Origin: DASQBT01 sp963782495
Lineage (GTDB): Bacteria; Pseudomonadota; Gammaproteobacteria; Burkholderiales; Thiobacillaceae
NCBI GenBank assembly: GCA_963782495.1
Contig: CAWAJU010000010.1
Span: forward strand, 84,031-148,030
Length of the DNA: 64,000 nucleotides
Reading direction: 5' to 3'
How positions within the stretch are numbered: position 1 is the stretch's first letter; each line of letters opens with the position of its first letter. Shown here in pieces: positions 58,923-64,000 of the stretch. The notes beneath the pieces were generated by a model that ran no database searches, had not been told where the DNA came from, and saw only the letters and a program-made list of their open reading frames with translations. The position numbers were made by a program, and so were the translations under genes.

Positions 58923-59435
58923 TCAGAGCGGCAGTCCAATTGGAAGCCCGCCAAGGCTGGGTAGGCTGGGCAACCCCCCACCGGGCAGGCCAGGCAGTCC
59001 GGGCAAGCTGGGCAGTCCGGGCAAGCCGCCAACTGCAGGCAGGCTGGGCAGTGAGACCGGAAGTCCTCCAACCGGCAAGCCGCCGACTGCAGGCAGGCTG
59101 GGCAGTGAGACCGGGAGTCCTCCTACCGGCAAGTCGCCAACTGCAGGCAGGCTGGGCAGTGCGATCGGGAGCCCTCCGACTGGCAAGCCGCCAACTGCAG
59201 GCAGGCTGGGCAGTCCGGGCAAGCTGGGCAGTCCGGGCAAGCTGGGCAGTCCGGGCAGGCCTCCTCCTCCTACGCCGCCCAGTAAACCCAAGATGCTGCC
59301 GAGTGGCAGGGCGCCCAAGCCCAGATCAAGCGCCTGAGCCGTCTGCGTTCCCAGCAGCAGACCTGACGCCAGTCCAGCGGCGGCTATGCTTCTTAACAGC
59401 TTATTATTAATCCGCATATTGTTGTCTCCATTCAT
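58923..59435 (-). CDS. Secreted Gly-Leu-Pro repeat protein
   Basis: 170 residues with a signal peptide (RSIAAAGLASGLLLGTQTAQA). The mature part is almost entirely G, L, P, S, V and A, built from LPSLPAVGGLPVGGLPVS (18 residues) and shorter GLPSLP units, with no Cys, His or aromatic residue. GAGGAG lies 8 nt before the ATG at 59435. A strong terminator follows. Known function none recognised; the composition suggests an extended, polyproline-rich, self-associating surface or matrix protein. The frame is kept through every repeat copy, which supports coding. Confidence 0.75.
   Translation of the reverse strand: MNGDNNMRINNKLLRSIAAAGLASGLLLGTQTAQALDLGLGALPLGSILGLLGGVGGGGLPGLPSLPGLPSLPGLPSLPAVGGLPVGGLPIALPSLPAVGDLPVGGLPVSLPSLPAVGGLPVGGLPVSLPSLPAVGGLPGLPSLPGLPGLPGGGLPSLPSLGGLPIGLPL
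58975..59265. repeat. Tandem 54-bp and 18-bp repeats within the Gly-Leu-Pro gene
   Basis: 54-bp units start at 59022, 59076, 59130 and 59184 (the last partial). On both sides are 18-bp units reading GGGCAGTCCGGGCAAGCT. All are multiples of 3, so copy-number change would lengthen or shorten the protein without a frameshift. Confidence 0.9.
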
Positions 59436-59981
59436 AATATTCTCCTCAAATCCCTTGTTGGTGCACCAAGAAAAAGATCGAAATCCACGTGCAGACCTAG
59501 TGAGTTCCTCATGCCTGCTAGCGGCGTATTGAGCAATTGGCGTGCCATGCGAACAAATATGAGGATGTACTGGTCAATACGGACTACGTGACATCCCCTA
59601 CACGTGTAGAACTGCGGCAGAGATAGAAAACTGTAAAGTTTCTCGAAATAGGCCGATTTGACGAGTTTTCAAGCCTTTCTTGTAATTACCAGCCAGCCTT
59701 GGATAAAGTTCAGTGAGCCTTTAGATTCAATGTGATACTTGAGACAGATACGCGACCAATAATATTAATAAACATATTTGCAAATCATGATATTTATTTC
59801 ATAAGTCATTTTTATTTACAGACATTTCCTCAGCCGAGGCGTTATTTTTTGTAGATATAAAACAATGACATATGATTATCCCCCCTTAAGCATGGCCAAG
59901 TGGGCTCACGGCATTCCATAATTATTGCTTATAATTTGTCGCCAACTTTTACATCTATGTGGCAGTTCAATGATGCTGGAT
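59436..59981. other. AT-rich gene-free region upstream of the repeat-protein gene
   Basis: About 545 nt with no gene. From about 59720 to 59960 it is markedly AT-rich compared with the rest of the window. It includes many runs such as AATAATATTAATAAACATATTTG. Likely regulatory or foreign DNA; the IS element inserted at its right edge. Confidence 0.55.
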
Positions 59982-60132
59982 AGAGGTGGCCCCGGTTGTT
60001 TGAACAGCATTCCCCGATTTATAAGGGGAGTCCGGGCGGGTTGAGACGGTGCACAGTTGTCCACTGCGGTGGGCGTCGCTTGCGACGAACGACCGACGCG
60101 GTGGGCAACTCGGGGCGCACCACGGATTCATT

Positions 60133-60963
60133 CTATGCAGCCTCCTGGTAGGTTGGCAACAAGTTCAGGTAGGCCTGCAGCGGCGTGAGGTCATTGAGGC
60201 TTGAATGCCCCCGGTGCGTGTTGAACCAGTCGATGTAGCGTCCGATGTCGGCCCTGGCGGCGCTGACGCCGTCATAGGCCTTGAGATACACACATTCATA
60301 CTTCACGCTGCGCCACAGGCGCTCGACGAACACGTTGTCGCGCCAGGCACCCCGCCCATCCATCGACAGCTTGCAGCCCCGATCGAGCACGGCATCCGTG
60401 AATTCCTCAGCGGTGAACTGGCTGCCCTGATCGGTGTTGACGATCTCGGGAATGCCATAGCGAGCAAAGGCCTGCTCAATCACCTCCCTGGCGTGGCAAG
60501 ACTCCAGTGTGATGGCGACCTTGTGTGCGAGTACCGTCCGACTAGCCACGTCCACCACAGCGGTAAGATAAACAAAGCCTCGCGCCATGGGGACGTAAGT
60601 CGTGTCCAGTGCCCAGACCTGGTTGGCCCGGGTAATGGTCAGATTACGCAGCAGGTAGGGATAGATCTTGTGGCCCGGATGCCGCTGACTCGTGCCAGGT
60701 TGGGGGCACAGTGCCTCCATGCCCATGCGCAGCATGAGCGTGCGCACGTGACGTCGGCCCACGTGGATGCCTTCGCGCCGAAGCTGACCACGCAGCATCC
60801 TGGCGCCCATGAAGGGGTGCTCCAGATGCAGTTCATCGAGCCGGCGCATGAGTGCCAGATCGGCGTCGCCAACCGGCTTGGGCAAGTAGTACACCATCCC
60901 CCGGCTGATGCCCAGCAGCTTGGCCTGGCAGGTGATGGACAATTCATGCTCACGGTCAATCAT
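60133..60963 (-). CDS. IS3-family transposase OrfB (DDE integrase domain)
   Basis: 276 residues. N-terminal HTH_21-like region (LLGISRGMVYYLPKP, HPFMGARMLRGQL), then the rve catalytic core with the DDE residues in ALDTTYVP, NTDQGSQF and the E of FVERLWRSVKYE. Ends in the usual STHRGHSSLNDLTPLQAY-like tail (NTHRGHSSLNDLTP). Starts on the ATG overlapping the orfA stop, so expression is by translational coupling and not the frameshift used by many IS3 elements. It appears intact. Confidence 0.95.
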   Translation of the reverse strand: MIDREHELSITCQAKLLGISRGMVYYLPKPVGDADLALMRRLDELHLEHPFMGARMLRGQLRREGIHVGRRHVRTLMLRMGMEALCPQPGTSQRHPGHKIYPYLLRNLTITRANQVWALDTTYVPMARGFVYLTAVVDVASRTVLAHKVAITLESCHAREVIEQAFARYGIPEIVNTDQGSQFTAEEFTDAVLDRGCKLSMDGRGAWRDNVFVERLWRSVKYECVYLKAYDGVSAARADIGRYIDWFNTHRGHSSLNDLTPLQAYLNLLPTYQEAA

Positions 60964-61271
60964 GGCTTTGCGCTCAGCAATCCCGCTTTGGTGAGCGCGC
61001 GTTCTAAAAAATCCAGCTCGAGTGCCTGCTGCCCAATCTTGGCATGCAGCGGTGCCAGATCAACCGGAGCCGGCGCAGCGGCACCTCCAAACACATCCGC
61101 CGCACGTTCCAGCAACTGCCGTTTCCACTCCGTAATCTGGTTGGGGTGCAGCTCAAACTGCGCGGCCAGTTCAGCCAGCGTCTTATCCTCGCGCAAAGCC
61201 GCCAACGCGACACGAGCCTTGAACTCCGCATTGTGGGTGCGGCGAGTACGCCGCCCTGATTTCTTCACCAT
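60960..61271 (-). CDS. IS3-family transposase OrfA (helix-turn-helix)
   Basis: 103 residues. RRTHNAEFKARVALAALREDKTLAELAAQFELHPNQITEWKRQLLERAADVF is the conserved IS3 OrfA HTH and leucine-zipper-like helix. The ATG at 61271 has AAGGAG 8 nt upstream; a longer open frame to 61328 lacks such a site. Confidence 0.92.
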   Translation of the reverse strand: MVKKSGRRTRRTHNAEFKARVALAALREDKTLAELAAQFELHPNQITEWKRQLLERAADVFGGAAAPAPVDLAPLHAKIGQQALELDFLERALTKAGLLSAKP

Positions 61272-61473
61272 CAAGAACTCCTTCTCGCCAAGCCTTCCTC
61301 GGCCCAGCATCATGCCCGGAGTTTCCACTTATAGCATTGTTCAAATTTGCGCAGCCACCTCTGATCGTACGGCTATAGCTCCCGATTAACTTACGATTGG
61401 GCAGAACGCCCCAGCCTTCACGGGCGAGTCAGCTATGAGATAAATGCGAAATTTGGCAGGGATATTTAAGGGT

Positions 61474-64000
61474 CTATTCGCCGGTCTTCCTGATCAAGTC
61501 GTATAGGACGTCCAATGCCATCCTTGGGCTCAACTCATCCGGTTTGATCCTCCGTAGTGTTTCAAGCAGCACGTCCCCTGGGCTCGATCCACCCCTGAGC
61601 AGGTGACCGGCAAACAGATCGCCCTGGGGCCCTTGGGTGATATGCGCGTCTTCCAGTTCCTTCAACCGCCGGCGGGCGTCGCTGATCACTTCAGCAGGGA
61701 CACCGGCAAGCTTGGCGACCTGAATGCCGTAGCTTTGAGAAGCGGGTCCGTCCTCCACTGCATGAAGAAACACCAGGCTATCGCCGTGTTCCTTGGCATC
61801 AAGATGCACATTGACCAATTGCTTGAATTCATTGTCCAGTTGGGTGAGTTCAAAGTAATGGGTGGCGAAGAGGGTGTAGGCACGGGTATTAGTGAGGAGA
61901 TGGCGGGCCACGGCCCAGGCCAGCGCCAGACCATCGAAAGTGGACGTGCCGCGGCCGATTTCATCCAGCAGAACCAGGCTCGCATTCGTGGCGTTGTGCA
62001 GGATGGACGCAGTCTCGGTCATCTCCACCATGAAGGTGGAACGGCCTCCGGCCAGATCGTCTGAGGCGCCAATGCGTGTGAAGATCTGGTCGATGGGGCC
62101 AATCCGGGCAGACGCCGCGGGAACCGGCAAGCCGCAGCAGGCCAGTAGCACGATCAATGCAGTCTGCCGCATGTAGGTGGACTTGCCGCCCATGTTGGGA
62201 CCGGTGATCAGCAGCATCTGCCGGTGGCGGGACAGCAACGTGTCATTGGGAATGAAATGCTCAACCTGGCTTTGCACTACCAGATGGCGACCCGCCTGAA
62301 TGTTGATCATTGCGTCTTCCACATAGACCGGTACAGATAAGTCAAGCACGTCCATGCGTTCTGCCTGGCTTGCCAGCACATCGACTTCCGCCATCGCGGC
62401 GCCAAGTTGCATCAATTCCGGCAAGTGCTGAATGAAACAATCCAATAGTTGCTCGAACAGCCATCTTTCGCGCGCCAGTGCGCGTTCCTGCGCCGACAAG
62501 GCCTTGTCTTCAAAGGCCTTCAGTTCAGGCGTAATATAACGCTCGGCATTCTTCAGGGTTTGCCGCCGGCGGTAGTCATCCGGAACCTTGTCGCTATGGG
62601 CGTGGGATATTTCGATGTAGAACCCATGCACCTTGTTGTATTCGACTTTAAGGCTCGAAATGTTGGTGCGCGTTCTTTCCCGCGCTTCGAGTTCGAGCAG
62701 GAAACTCCCAGCGCCGTGGGTCAGGGCACGCAGCTCGTCGAGCTCCGCATCGTACCCGTCGGCAATTACGCTGCCCTCGCGCAGTACCGATGCGGGTTCG
62801 GCAAGAATCGCACGGTTCAACAGATCCTGGAGATCGACTCGCGGCCTCAGGGCCGTTCCCAGCCAGATCAACCGCACAGCGGTCTGGGGCAGGGCGACGA
62901 GCAGTTCCGGCAGCCGGGCCAACGTGTCACGCAGGCCCGACATATCCCTGGGCCGGGCGTTCCTGAGCGCAATGCGCCCGGCTATCCGTTCGACATCAAC
63001 GCAGCGACTCAAGAGCTGGTGCAGGGTGTGCTGCGCCCTAGCGCTATTGAGCGCGGCAATCGCCGCGAGCCGCTCTGACAGAAGCGCTCGGTCGCGCAGC
63101 GGATGGTGCAGCCAGTGGCGCAACAGCCGGGCGCCCATGCCGGTTACGCTGCCGTCCAAAACAGATAGCAGAGTCGGCGCGGCTTCCCCGCGCAGGGTTT
63201 CGGTGAGTTCCAGGTTGCGCCGGGTGGAGGCATCAAGCCGCACATAGGCTGCATCCTGTTCGGCACTGATGCCAGTCAGATGGGGCAAGGCGGCACGCCG
63301 GGTTGCCTGGACGTAACCCAGCAGCGCGCCGGCGGCCGCCAATGCCGAATTCAAGTGTTCGACGCCGAACCCGGACAGATCACGGCTGCCGAATTGCTTG
63401 GCCAGCTGTTTGCGGGCCGTATCGACATCGAACTGCCAGGATGCCAGTCGCTTGATTGGGCAGGGAGCGTTGATGAGCCAATCTTCCGGCGCCAGGAGTT
63501 CGGCGGGAGCAAGGCGCGCCAGGAGACTCTGCAAAGAGGCGGGTTCAAGTTCGGTGACGGTAAGCTTGCCTGCCGCGAGGTTTAGCCAGGCCGCGCCGAC
63601 TTTGAGGCTACTCGCCGGAGCGAGCGCCAGCAGCAAGGCATCGCGGCGATCATCGAGCAGACCTGCATCCGTGAGGGTGCCGGGAGTGACAATGCGGCTG
63701 ATCTTGCGCTCCACCGGGCCTTTCGATGTGGCCGGGTCGCCTACCTGCTCGACGATGACGACTGACTCGCCGAGCTTGATTAGGCGCGCCAGGTATTGTT
63801 CCGCCGCATGGTAGGGAACGCCAGCCATCTTGATGGGCTCTCCGGCGGATTGGCCCCTGGTCGTGAGCGTAATGCTTAACAGCCGGGCAGCCTTTTCCGC
63901 GTCTTCAAAGAAGAGTTCATAGAAATCGCCCATCCGATAGAACAACAGCATGGCCGGATGCTGGCTTTTCAAAGCCAGATACTGCTGCATCATGGGCGTG
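61474..64000 (-). CDS. mutS: DNA mismatch repair protein MutS (5' end outside window)
   Basis: Recognises mismatches and recruits MutL. The frame is open to the window edge; HTPMMQQYLALKSQHP is preceded by further coding sequence, so the true start is outside. Visible are the mismatch-binding domain (LLFYRMGDFYELFFEDA, containing the Phe-x-Glu wedge), the connector, clamp and the ATPase with Walker A TGPNMGGKST, Walker B LVLLDEIGRGTST and FATHYFELT. The C-terminus ends with the tetramerisation-type region. 842 residues are seen. It has no partner genes in the window. Confidence 0.98.
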   Translation of the reverse strand, partial: TPMMQQYLALKSQHPAMLLFYRMGDFYELFFEDAEKAARLLSITLTTRGQSAGEPIKMAGVPYHAAEQYLARLIKLGESVVIVEQVGDPATSKGPVERKISRIVTPGTLTDAGLLDDRRDALLLALAPASSLKVGAAWLNLAAGKLTVTELEPASLQSLLARLAPAELLAPEDWLINAPCPIKRLASWQFDVDTARKQLAKQFGSRDLSGFGVEHLNSALAAAGALLGYVQATRRAALPHLTGISAEQDAAYVRLDASTRRNLELTETLRGEAAPTLLSVLDGSVTGMGARLLRHWLHHPLRDRALLSERLAAIAALNSARAQHTLHQLLSRCVDVERIAGRIALRNARPRDMSGLRDTLARLPELLVALPQTAVRLIWLGTALRPRVDLQDLLNRAILAEPASVLREGSVIADGYDAELDELRALTHGAGSFLLELEARERTRTNISSLKVEYNKVHGFYIEISHAHSDKVPDDYRRRQTLKNAERYITPELKAFEDKALSAQERALARERWLFEQLLDCFIQHLPELMQLGAAMAEVDVLASQAERMDVLDLSVPVYVEDAMINIQAGRHLVVQSQVEHFIPNDTLLSRHRQMLLITGPNMGGKSTYMRQTALIVLLACCGLPVPAASARIGPIDQIFTRIGASDDLAGGRSTFMVEMTETASILHNATNASLVLLDEIGRGTSTFDGLALAWAVARHLLTNTRAYTLFATHYFELTQLDNEFKQLVNVHLDAKEHGDSLVFLHAVEDGPASQSYGIQVAKLAGVPAEVISDARRRLKELEDAHITQGPQGDLFAGHLLRGGSSPGDVLLETLRRIKPDELSPRMALDVLYDLIRKTGE

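Larger units (their letters stand above)
59982..61362 (-). mobile_element. IS3-family insertion sequence, complete
   Basis: 1381 bp. Ends carry imperfect inverted repeats: left AGAGGTGGC..15..(TTTGAACA at 59999-60006), right TGTTCAAA (61339-61346) and GCCACCTCT (61354-61362). The 3-bp direct repeat GAT flanks both ends (59979-59981 and 61363-61365), matching the target duplication of the family. It contains orfA and orfB overlapping by ATGA. Confidence 0.85.

Noticed and set aside
59022..59265. CRISPR-like array
   Set aside because: The 54-bp units are contiguous without unique spacers and code for protein repeats.
58742..59410. Open frame antisense to the Gly-Leu-Pro gene encoding RASWAV-type repeats
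   Set aside because: The repeat makes every frame periodic; the minus-strand frame has the signal peptide, ribosome-binding site and terminator.
63991..63993. ATG as the true mutS start
   Set aside because: The frame continues to the window edge as H-T-P before M-M-Q-Q, matching conserved MutS sequence.

Overview
The window looks like a GC-rich betaproteobacterial chromosome, probably from Nitrosomonadales or a near relative. The evidence is the gene order ftsH-folP-glmM // pstBACS // tpiA-secG-tRNA-Leu-nuoA..N, a 14-gene nuo operon with separate nuoC and nuoD, and PEP-CTERM and GlyGly-CTERM surface sorting. This placement rests on synteny and protein character only; no rRNA is present.

Left third (1-23.6 kb), housekeeping: the 3' end of ftsH, folP and glmM read rightward and meet the phosphate-uptake operon pstSCAB, which reads leftward behind a recognisable PHO box. 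Then come tpiA, secG, a tRNA-Leu(GAG) and the complete complex I operon nuoA-N. Three nuo intergenic gaps hold repeat material: a duplicated 44-bp palindromic repeat, a 7-mer hairpin, and a 325-bp element with near-perfect terminal inverted repeats.

Middle third (23.6-43.8 kb), accessory envelope and redox genes: an ECF sigma factor with an anti-sigma factor fused to a periplasmic DsrE-like domain, next to an operon for a second, secreted DsrE-like protein, a porin and a SHOCT lipoprotein. Then a rhombosortase with its GlyGly-CTERM lipoprotein substrate, a secreted alpha/beta hydrolase, and a cytochrome b/molybdopterin oxidoreductase/small secreted protein operon. After these come a TtrS/TtrR-like two-component pair, two tandem secreted proteins of one unrecognised family, and a second ECF operon (TAT phosphoesterase, CuA-like cupredoxin, sigma, anti-sigma), then an HU-type protein. 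The same promoter-like sequence, GGGAATAAA-16 nt-TCTTRCATG, lies upstream of both ECF operons, and a close variant lies upstream of the DsrE-porin operon. This links them into one candidate regulon, the most interesting signal in the window.

Right third (43.8-64 kb), signalling and surface: an HD-GYP response regulator and a 1929-residue CHASE/multi-PAS hybrid kinase, divergent from an ANTAR regulator and an HWE/HisKA_2-type kinase. Then a DUF924 protein, a PEP-CTERM protein, a TpsB-like outer-membrane transporter, a secreted Gly-Leu-Pro repeat protein, an AT-rich gap, a complete IS3-family element with a 3-bp target duplication, and the 5'-truncated mutS gene.
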